The notes under the pieces: model-generated
Told to the model about the DNA's origin: nothing
What the model saw: only the letters and a program-made list of their open reading frames with translations
Databases searched by the model: none
Shown: positions 1-6,481 of the stretch, piece after piece
Layout: each line of letters opens with the position of its first letter
How positions within the stretch are numbered: position 1 is the stretch's first letter
DNA from: Candidatus Scybalocola fimicaballi
GTDB lineage: Bacteria > Bacteroidota > Bacteroidia > Bacteroidales > Paludibacteraceae
Length of the DNA stretch: 16,411 bases
Assembly (NCBI GenBank): GCA_002317115.1
Contig: DCIP01000121.1
Coordinates: 13,518 to 29,928 of the forward strand
Direction of reading: 5' to 3'
Translations under genes and position numbers: made by a program

Positions 1-10
1 CATTCTGCAT
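1..10 (-). CDS. Start of the next operon gene (partial, runs off the left edge)
   Basis: On the minus strand the stop codon of the CobJ-CbiC gene is followed directly by ATG (TAAATG), and a second ATG lies at 3-1. A purine-rich AGGAAG sits 10 nt before the first ATG. This spacing matches the tight junctions in the rest of the operon, so another gene probably starts here. At most three codons are visible, so no product can be named. By context, another corrin-ring enzyme or the missing ABC transporter parts would fit, but that is a guess. Confidence 0.35.
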
Positions 11-1417
11 TTATACGTCTCTTCCTGGTCTCAACAGTTCAGCATCATCAAAGGTAAGGATGCTATTTACCAACGTCGCAGCTAAATTGCTTCCTCCCTT
101 TCGACCCTCAATCAGAATCTTAGGAATATCCTTGAATGGTTTAGCGGCATGTTTGCTCTCCTCCACATGAACAAATCCAACTGGAGCTCCCACAATGCCT
201 TCTGGCTTACACTTTCCTTTTCGGATCAATTCACAAAGTTCAAGCAACGCTGTTGGAGCATTTCCAAATGCAAACAACACTCCTTTACCATCCGGATAAT
301 CCTCCAAAGCAAGACGAATACCAGCTTGTGCTCTTGTTATATTTTCAGACGCTGCCATTTCTGCCCCACGTGGATCATTAATGTAAGAGCGGACATCTAT
401 ACCTAATCTTTCCAATGCTCCCTTACGTATTCCTGATGACACCATCGTGACATCAGTAACAATAGTTTTGATCTCTTTATTCTTTACTTTATCATATAGA
501 ATCGACGTCGCATTTTCATCCATCCAAAGAAGATTCTCCATGTCAAAATCAGCTGTGGTGTGGATTGAGTGAAGCATCGGCCACAGTTTCCACAATGGAA
601 TATTAGGATTCTTCAATTCACCACGAATTGTCTGGAAAGACTTAATCATGATTGATTGACCAAGATTCTTTCCTTCGTACACTTGTTCCCGATAATAGCC
701 TCTTGGCGTGATAAAACTTCCGTTCCACTCGTATGACTGGCTATTTCCGATTATGACGACAGTAAACATATCCACATCTTCCGGATCAAAATCTTCAAGT
801 GTCGTTATCTTCACACTTTGATCTTCACGTCCAGCCTGACGCACATAGCCAACAACAGTATGGGGATTGCGTTCCTGCAAGAATATCTCTTTGAGACGGT
901 ACAGTTGCCAATAACGTCCACTGCTCTTGGGATTGTAGACGGCAGTGACGAAGTCTCCTATGGCAGCAGACTTGATTCGTTTTTCTATCAAACTCCACGG
1001 TGTCATCAAATCACTCATGCTGATCACACAGAAGTCGTGGCCCATAGGAGCACCAAGTAGAGCCGCTGCTTTTTGAAATGCTGAAATACCTGGCAATGGA
1101 ATGATTTCGACGTCAGACTGACGCTCTTTCTTCATTTCATAAATAAGCGGAGCCATGCCATAAATGCCCGCGTCGCCACTCGAAATCACACATACGGTCT
1201 TCCCCGATTCAGCAAGATTGAAAGCCTGTTCCGCACGTGCCTTCTCCTTCTTCATTCCTGTATCCACACACTCAGTGCCAGGCTTCAAATATGGTGTGAT
1301 AAATTGAAAATAGTATTTATACCCCACCACCACATCACTGTCTTTGACTGCAGCAAGGACAGCTGGAGTTATATCCTCTGGTGAACCTGGTCCGATACCT
1401 GCCACATATATTTTCAT
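11..1417 (-). CDS. cobJ: Bifunctional precorrin-3B C17-methyltransferase / precorrin-8X methylmutase (CobJ/CbiH-CbiC fusion)
   Basis: The protein has 468 aa and two corrin-ring enzymes in one chain. Residues 1-245 are a tetrapyrrole methylase that uses S-adenosylmethionine. They show the N-terminal GIGPGSPEDIT motif (7-17), SSGDAGIYGM (79-88) and LPGISAFQKAAALLGAPMGHDF (108-129), as in CobJ/CbiH, which methylates C17 and contracts the ring. Residues 250-468 are precorrin-8X methylmutase (CobH/CbiC), which moves the C11 methyl to C12. The catalytic histidine is expected in SIHTTAD (H286), and the family signatures FGNAPTAL (384-391), GAPVGFV (410-416) and GRKGGSN (438-444) are intact. Both halves look complete and cytoplasmic. 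The ATG lies one base after the stop of the upstream receptor gene, so the two are co-transcribed. In the anaerobic (cobalt-early) pathway the names would be CbiH and CbiC; the sequence alone does not settle which pathway applies. Confidence 0.93.
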   Translation of the reverse strand: MKIYVAGIGPGSPEDITPAVLAAVKDSDVVVGYKYYFQFITPYLKPGTECVDTGMKKEKARAEQAFNLAESGKTVCVISSGDAGIYGMAPLIYEMKKERQSDVEIIPLPGISAFQKAAALLGAPMGHDFCVISMSDLMTPWSLIEKRIKSAAIGDFVTAVYNPKSSGRYWQLYRLKEIFLQERNPHTVVGYVRQAGREDQSVKITTLEDFDPEDVDMFTVVIIGNSQSYEWNGSFITPRGYYREQVYEGKNLGQSIMIKSFQTIRGELKNPNIPLWKLWPMLHSIHTTADFDMENLLWMDENATSILYDKVKNKEIKTIVTDVTMVSSGIRKGALERLGIDVRSYINDPRGAEMAASENITRAQAGIRLALEDYPDGKGVLFAFGNAPTALLELCELIRKGKCKPEGIVGAPVGFVHVEESKHAAKPFKDIPKILIEGRKGGSNLAATLVNSILTFDDAELLRPGRDV

Positions 1418-1418
1418 A

Positions 1419-3458
1419 TCATTTCTTGAATTTAAGAGCCAAACTTATATACAACGATCCTCCAGGATTGACAGTCGAATAATTAGAATTCCAATAGGAA
1501 TCATCAACTTTATCGAAAAGATTTTCTATTCCTATTCCTGGTTCAAGAATAAACTTATCCATTGTTATTGTATGCCGTGTATTCAAATCCCATTGGCTAT
1601 AACCATCAGCATAACCGTATGTGCTGCTGAATCGTCGGCCTTGGACATGACCGTCCAATGCAATATTAAGATGGTATTTATTCCATGTCTTATCAAATGC
1701 CACATTCACGTTGCCGACGTGACGCACTGCCTTGTCCACTTCTCCGTCGGTGAATGTGTATCCGCCTCCAAATGTCAAGCCCACTTTTGTAATAAACTTT
1801 GCATTCGCACTCACACCTCTTAGCAAAGCGGTATCAATATTAGCTCTCTGACGAATTGTTTTCCACTCCTTGCTTAACTCTGCCAACTCCGGATCTGCAT
1901 TTATCTCATCTTCTGAAAGCGTACGATAATTAATCATATCACGGATTTGATTTATGAATCCTGTTACGCCGACATTCATCCATTTGTTGCCATACTCAAT
2001 GTTGACAGTACCGAAATGGTTCTTCTCCGCTTTCAAAGATGGATTATTAATTGTGTAACGGCTACTTGTCTTAGCCTGGTCGGTTGCATAAAGTTGAGAA
2101 AGCGATGGTGTGCGATAACCTCCAGCATAACTTGTGCGGATTCTAAAACCACCTACATGATAGAATAAACCTATGTTTGGAGTGACATGGCTTTTGAAAT
2201 TGGTATTGTATGTATAGCGAACACCAGCCACAGCTTCAAATCCATTCACGATTTTTAACTCCTCCTGTATGAAAACATTATACGTATTTGTTGATTCATC
2301 AGAGATGTTATCACTTTCACTATCGAGTGATTCCTGCACAAACTCCAGACCTCCAGATAGTTTATTCCATTTGGCAAGACGGAAGATTCCCTTCAGTGTC
2401 TCATTTACTGAGTTGGTCTGCTTACGCGTCTCATCATAAGCCTCCTTCTCTGCTGTTTGCCAATAGTCGTATTTCGACGTGAAATTATCACTAATCACAT
2501 CCAAGAAAATATCTATGCTATCGTTTGGATTCCAACGCAAACCTCCACCATACGAATAAGAATCGTGGTGAAGATCATAAGTATAAGCATTCTTGGAGGA
2601 GTATGTGTAGGATATATCTCCTGTCGACTTATCTGTACTCTTTTTTTGAGTGAATGAGATTGCACTTTGAGGACGAGCCGTCACATAGTCATAATAATTA
2701 CCCGACACATACATCTGCCATCTATTATTGAATCGCCATTCCAACTTCTCACTGAGATTGTGGCTTTGGAATCCTTGTGACATTGGTCGTCCATTCAACT
2801 TAAGAACAGATGTTTCATTTCCATCTTTATCAGTTTCGGTAAACTCTTGGTAATGGTTGATCTGCCAGTTGTCAGCCTTACGGTAATTATAGGATGTGAA
2901 ACTAGAGAAATTTCCTTTTGAAACAGACACATTAGCATCTTGATTCATGCGTCCATGATTCATAACTTTAGTGCGTGAAGAAGCAGAAACATCATCCTTA
3001 GATTCATCAGTGATGATGTTAATCACACCAGCGATTGCATCACTACCATACAATGCACTCGCAGCCCCACAGAACACCTCTATTCTTTTGACGTTATCCA
3101 TGCTGACACGACTCCAACGGTCATCTCCACTTACACGTTTGCCATTCACCATAATAAGCAAATAATCATCGCTGACTCCGTTGAAATTCACAAAATCACC
3201 CATGCCATTAGTATGCATAGTAATATTTGGAGACAATTTGCTTAAAGCCTCTTGAACATTAGTCGCTTGCACATTTTTTAGATCAGTGGCAGACAACACC
3301 TTGACCGCCACAGGTGAATTGTCAGCTGTGTGATACGTTCCAGTACCTGTCACAACTAAAGGATTCAACTCTATTGATGACATCAGACTATCATACTGAG
3401 CAAAAGCTTCTAATGTGAGGCTGAAGAACAAAACGATATGTAAAAATCTATTTATCAT
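1419..3458 (-). CDS. TonB-dependent outer-membrane receptor, BtuB-like (second receptor of the operon)
   Basis: The protein has 679 aa. A signal peptide (1-20, cut after AFA before Q21) is followed by a TonB-box-like LNPLVVTGTGT (31-41), a plug domain (about 45-155, with VNGKRVSGDDRW and ALYGSDAIAGVINIIT) and a 22-strand-type barrel rich in aromatic alternating strands, ending in LYISLALKFKK. It lacks the long N-terminal domain of SusC proteins and is of BtuB/siderophore-receptor size. The operon context suggests that it imports a corrinoid or a precursor such as a cobinamide; the substrate cannot be read from sequence. Where receptors usually read V(K/R)GP before SALYG, it has FCGAA, with an unusual Cys130. 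Its ATG lies 14 nt after the adenosyltransferase stop, and its TGA lies one base before the CobJ-CbiC ATG. It is clearly divergent from the first receptor (6471-8678), so this is not a recent duplication. Confidence 0.9.
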   Translation of the reverse strand: MINRFLHIVLFFSLTLEAFAQYDSLMSSIELNPLVVTGTGTYHTADNSPVAVKVLSATDLKNVQATNVQEALSKLSPNITMHTNGMGDFVNFNGVSDDYLLIMVNGKRVSGDDRWSRVSMDNVKRIEVFCGAASALYGSDAIAGVINIITDESKDDVSASSRTKVMNHGRMNQDANVSVSKGNFSSFTSYNYRKADNWQINHYQEFTETDKDGNETSVLKLNGRPMSQGFQSHNLSEKLEWRFNNRWQMYVSGNYYDYVTARPQSAISFTQKKSTDKSTGDISYTYSSKNAYTYDLHHDSYSYGGGLRWNPNDSIDIFLDVISDNFTSKYDYWQTAEKEAYDETRKQTNSVNETLKGIFRLAKWNKLSGGLEFVQESLDSESDNISDESTNTYNVFIQEELKIVNGFEAVAGVRYTYNTNFKSHVTPNIGLFYHVGGFRIRTSYAGGYRTPSLSQLYATDQAKTSSRYTINNPSLKAEKNHFGTVNIEYGNKWMNVGVTGFINQIRDMINYRTLSEDEINADPELAELSKEWKTIRQRANIDTALLRGVSANAKFITKVGLTFGGGYTFTDGEVDKAVRHVGNVNVAFDKTWNKYHLNIALDGHVQGRRFSSTYGYADGYSQWDLNTRHTITMDKFILEPGIGIENLFDKVDDSYWNSNYSTVNPGGSLYISLALKFKK

Positions 3459-3472
3459 CCAACTTACTGAAT

Positions 3473-4036
3473 TTATTTCCCTTCACTAATCCTTTTCCAT
3501 ATTTTCTCCTCTATCCCATTGTCGACATTCAGTTTGCGTGCCAAAACAAAAAAATAGTCACTGAGACGGTTGACCAAGGCTAAAACATTGTCGTCGACTT
3601 TTGCTCCATGCTCTATTAACCTGACTATATTCCGTTCTGCTCTACGACAAACTGTGCGGCAGACATGTGAGTAGGCAGCCCCACGTGAACCACCGGGCAC
3701 GACAAACAGTTTCGTTGGAGGCAACAGTGTCTGAATATGATCAATCTCACGTTCTATCTCATCAATCATTTCCAAAGTCACCACATTGCCCTCACGAATC
3801 TCTGTTTGTGAATTATCCGTTGCCAAATATCCGCCCACAACAAATAACTTTGACTGAACATCAGCCAAGAATTCCATATCAGCAGAATCCTCACAATATG
3901 TAATCAGTAAGCCGACGTGGGAGTTTAGCTCATCGACAGTACCATAACATTCAAGTCGCTGACTCGCTTTGCTAACTCTCACTCTGCCCACAAGAGAAGT
4001 CTCACCTTTATCTCCGGTTTTTGTGTAAACCTTCAT
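3473..4036 (-). CDS. pduO: PduO-type ATP:cob(I)alamin adenosyltransferase
   Basis: The protein has 187 aa and is cytoplasmic. It transfers the 5'-deoxyadenosyl group of ATP to the reduced cobalt of a corrinoid, giving the coenzyme form. Signatures of the PduO family, which is distinct from the CobA/BtuR family, are all present: YTKTGDKGETSL at the N-terminus (4-15, ATP binding), YGTVDELNSHVG (31-42), the basic VCRTVCRRAERN (125-136) and VNRLSDYFFVLARKLN (155-170). The length is normal for a single-domain PduO protein. The start is clear: TAATG overlaps the btuF stop by one base, which implies translational coupling. In this operon the enzyme would adenosylate imported or newly made corrinoids. 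The resulting adenosylcobalamin is the expected ligand of the riboswitch at the head of the operon, which would close a feedback loop. Confidence 0.95.
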   Translation of the reverse strand: MKVYTKTGDKGETSLVGRVRVSKASQRLECYGTVDELNSHVGLLITYCEDSADMEFLADVQSKLFVVGGYLATDNSQTEIREGNVVTLEMIDEIEREIDHIQTLLPPTKLFVVPGGSRGAAYSHVCRTVCRRAERNIVRLIEHGAKVDDNVLALVNRLSDYFFVLARKLNVDNGIEEKIWKRISEGK

Positions 4037-5169
4037 TACTTAATGATTTTGTAGTATTTTGGTTCATAAGTCGGCAATAGTTCAGGATGAAATGCCTTAA
4101 CAAAATCAGCCAAAATATAGTGAGGTTGCACACCACCCAGCTCACGATATGGAGTTTCACTTAGATTACAGAAAACAACCTGCTTGTTCTTGAACGCTTC
4201 CATTGTAGCATAACGCTCATCCTCAGCGGCAAGATCATTAAGTGTATATTCTCCACTATGGGCTCCATCAGTCTGCCAGAAATCAGCACTTAAACCTTTG
4301 ACATAAACCGACTCGAAATCTTCAGTGACACCACCAGACTCAGAGTTATCCTTCATGATATACTCAGCTCCTGCGTCGCTAAAAATCTGAGCCATATAGC
4401 TTTTTCCTCCGACAAAATACCATCCGTCACGAATCTGTCGACCAGAGATAACTGTCGGCAATTTGTCTGTTTTTTGTGCCGCTACCTCGTCTTTTAGTTT
4501 CAAATACTTAGTTTCGATATCAGCAAACACAGCATTTGCACGACGTGTCTCACCAGTAAGAATTCCAATCAATTTAATCCACTCAGCCTGTCCCAACGGA
4601 TCAGTCTCCTTGTAGCCATGATGAGAAATCAAAGGAATATTGCAGTCTTTAAGGACTTCAAATCCTCCATGTTTGCTGGCTGAAACAAATATATAATCAG
4701 GTTTGGATGCGACTACAGACTCAAGGTCAAAGTTTCCTTCTTTGCCAATCTTCACCGTCGAACCATTTTTTATCTGCTCTTTCATTTTTGGAGAAAAGAG
4801 ATTCTTAAGAGAGTTCATACCAACTATCTTATCCTCAAGCCCTAATGCTTCGAAATTGCCAAGCTGAAGAGCTGTAGTGCAAATGAATCTGCTTGATGGA
4901 TTAGAAATCACAATCTCCTCCGTTTTTTTCATTTTCGCATTTGGGTCAGGATTGCATATAAAGACGTGGACACCATCCTCATTATAATCAACCTTCAAAC
5001 CCTTGGCATACTTGATCACAATAGTATCACTATACACATCACTATGAGCCAATACTGAATCATGCTGAGCAAAAAGTTCGTCAGCAGTACAATTTTTCAT
5101 TGCATCCTTATGATTTACACAAGAATACAAACTAAAAACGGTAACAATAAATAGTAAATATTTCTTCAT
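4036..5169 (-). CDS. btuF: BtuF-like corrinoid ABC-transporter substrate-binding lipoprotein
   Basis: The protein has 377 aa. An N-terminal lipoprotein signal ends in a lipobox, LYSC (Cys17). Residues from about 80 on resemble the periplasmic-binding-protein family of iron and B12 carriers (Peripla_BP_2, BtuF/FecB type): TTALQLGNFEALGLEDKIVG (start of lobe 1), LESVVASKPDYIFVS, the long inter-lobe helix region EWIKLIGILTGETRRAN, and a C-terminal lobe ending in LADFVKAFHPELLP. The sequence after the cysteine (VNHKD) has no acidic run, so a location on the periplasmic face of a membrane is likely. It should pass corrinoid from the TonB receptors to an inner-membrane ABC transporter. No permease (BtuC) or ATPase (BtuD) gene is seen here. 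The specificity (B12 rather than heme or siderophore) is inferred from the riboswitch-led operon. Its leader contains a strong hairpin 14 nt before the ATG. Confidence 0.85.
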   Translation of the reverse strand: MKKYLLFIVTVFSLYSCVNHKDAMKNCTADELFAQHDSVLAHSDVYSDTIVIKYAKGLKVDYNEDGVHVFICNPDPNAKMKKTEEIVISNPSSRFICTTALQLGNFEALGLEDKIVGMNSLKNLFSPKMKEQIKNGSTVKIGKEGNFDLESVVASKPDYIFVSASKHGGFEVLKDCNIPLISHHGYKETDPLGQAEWIKLIGILTGETRRANAVFADIETKYLKLKDEVAAQKTDKLPTVISGRQIRDGWYFVGGKSYMAQIFSDAGAEYIMKDNSESGGVTEDFESVYVKGLSADFWQTDGAHSGEYTLNDLAAEDERYATMEAFKNKQVVFCNLSETPYRELGGVQPHYILADFVKAFHPELLPTYEPKYYKIIK

Positions 5170-5183
5170 TTTAGAAAACTCAA

Positions 5184-5219
5184 AATAGGGGAACGGGAGT
5201 TATTCCCGTCTCCCCTATT
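5184..5219 (-). terminator. Strong hairpin just upstream of btuF (terminator- or attenuator-like)
   Basis: An inverted repeat with arms of about 15 nt: AATAGGGGAACGGGA at 5184-5198 and TCCCGTCTCCCCTATT at 5204-5219, pairing with a single-base bulge around a five-base loop. Read on the minus strand it is followed by TTTGAGTTTTC, a T-rich but interrupted tract, and then only 14 nt remain before the btuF ATG. It could end part of the btuB-cbiK transcripts, act as an attenuator, or be a stabilising 5' structure after RNA processing. The structure is clear; its role is inferred. Confidence 0.6.
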
Positions 5220-5242
5220 GGATTTAAACACCTTAAATGGCA

Positions 5243-5367
5243 ATTATATACGATTTGTCCAAACATGCTTATTTTTCATACGCTCGTCCTACGGACTCGC
5301 GTTGGATGGAGGGGTTAGGGCGTTCCGCCCTTAACAATCCTCATTTGGGACAACTACTATATATAAT
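5243..5367. repeat. MITE/REP-like intergenic element with imperfect terminal inverted repeats
   Basis: This stretch of about 125 bp inside the cbiK-btuF gap is bounded by related inverted ends. The left end reads ATTATATA-CGAT-TTGTCC-AAA (5243-5263). The right end (5344-5367), read on the other strand, is ATTATATATAGTAGTTGTCCCAAA. Inside are two GC-rich palindromes: CGC-TC-GTCC-TAC-GGAC-TC-GCG (5281-5301) and GTTAGGGCG-TTC-CGCCCTTAAC (5314-5335). There is no open reading frame. The base composition differs from the flanking AT-rich spacer. The layout is typical of a non-coding dispersed repeat, but copy number cannot be seen from one window. No convincing target-site duplication was found. 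Confidence 0.6.
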
Positions 5368-5377
5368 CTCCCTTTTT

Positions 5378-6481
5378 TTATTCTTCTGGGTACATTGAAT
5401 GATATGCGTCCTCCAAGAAATCAGCATTCTTTGTATGGTTAATCCATACGTTTAGCACACCTGGGATTTCAAGAAGACCTGATGGCTCATTGTTTGCACC
5501 AAGAGGAACATTTGCAGTGTAACCATTGTGAGCAAAATACTCAAACCAGCTGTCATCCTCGCCGTCTTCATTGCCCCAATACTCATCTCCCTGACCTGCC
5601 ATGTCATTGTGAGCGTGGTCTCCAGCAATTGACATCAAACAGTGAAGGTAAATATCACCAGATGTCTTGCCTGCACTCTTCATATTCTCATGAACATCAT
5701 ACTTGTATGTGTTTGGAGCATCAACTGTTCCTACAAAGTAGTTGTCGCTATACTTCTGTAGAGCTGTCTGCAACTGAGTGTAGCGGACATTTGCCTTGAA
5801 TGCATCGTAGCTATCTGGATTACCGTGACCCATGAAAGCGACAACACCCTTAGCAACCTCATCCTTGCAAACATCATTCAACTGTTTTGCTACCTCATCC
5901 ACATCATTGCCATCACCTTCGAATGTGTTAAGCAAAGGCATACCCAAGAAGATAGCTTTGTCAGCATCCAACTTTGCCAAATAGTCATCATCAAGATGTG
6001 CAGACGCGATGTAACCATTGTTCATGAACTTCTTCACACAAGCCACAACGTTAGCAAACTCCTCACCTGGGATAACCTGTAAAGACTGGACATAGATCTT
6101 TGCATACTTAGCAGCTCCGATAGCGTGAAGCAAATAACGTGGCTCATAGTAGTCGCGAGCCTCACCGTTCTCTCCTGCACTTGCACGATTGATACAGATG
6201 TCTGATGAGAAGCAGACATAAACGTCGGCATTAGGGAACGCCGCCTCGTAAGCCTTCTTTGTCGCATCAAAAGCAGCAAACGAATTGCTCCATGTCGAAC
6301 CGAATGCCACCAATAGGACAGCCTCATCCTTACCCGACTTTGTTTTCTGTTCAGCAACAACCTTGTCGTTTACCTCGTACTCAGAAACGATGTTCTTTGC
6401 ACTTTCATCCTCATCATCACAAGATGTGAATACTGATGCTGCAGCAAGCACAGCCATCATAATGAAAAATTTAATCTTCAT
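5378..6481 (-). CDS. cbiK: CbiK-family (sirohydrochlorin cobaltochelatase-like) lipoprotein
   Basis: The protein has 367 aa. A lipoprotein signal ends in FTSC (Cys21), and the cysteine is followed by the acidic stretch DDEDE (22-26), which resembles the Bacteroidota signal that sends lipoproteins to the cell surface. Residues 53-365 are a CbiK/CbiP-type class II chelatase: VLLVAFGSTW (55-64), VQSLQVIPGEEF (131-142), FMGHG (216-220) and SIAGDHAHNDMAG (284-296). The three metal ligands known from Salmonella CbiK (Glu89, His145, His207) align with Glu141, His219 and His289, so the metal site is intact. The histidine of the usual SLH motif is Gln135 here. Known CbiK enzymes insert Co2+ into sirohydrochlorin. 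Because this one is exported, a role in binding, metallating or demetallating an external tetrapyrrole is as likely; the CbiK-like IhtB/FetB of Porphyromonas gingivalis, encoded beside a TonB receptor, is a precedent. Its ATG overlaps the end of btuB by 11 nt. Confidence 0.88.
   Translation of the reverse strand: MKIKFFIMMAVLAAASVFTSCDDEDESAKNIVSEYEVNDKVVAEQKTKSGKDEAVLLVAFGSTWSNSFAAFDATKKAYEAAFPNADVYVCFSSDICINRASAGENGEARDYYEPRYLLHAIGAAKYAKIYVQSLQVIPGEEFANVVACVKKFMNNGYIASAHLDDDYLAKLDADKAIFLGMPLLNTFEGDGNDVDEVAKQLNDVCKDEVAKGVVAFMGHGNPDSYDAFKANVRYTQLQTALQKYSDNYFVGTVDAPNTYKYDVHENMKSAGKTSGDIYLHCLMSIAGDHAHNDMAGQGDEYWGNEDGEDDSWFEYFAHNGYTANVPLGANNEPSGLLEIPGVLNVWINHTKNADFLEDAYHSMYPEE

Noticed and set aside
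1344..1823. Plus-strand open frame of 159 codons opposite cobJ and the second receptor
   Set aside because: It spans the junction of two well-supported minus-strand genes and resembles no protein family. It is an antisense shadow, as are the other plus-strand frames in 149-15766.
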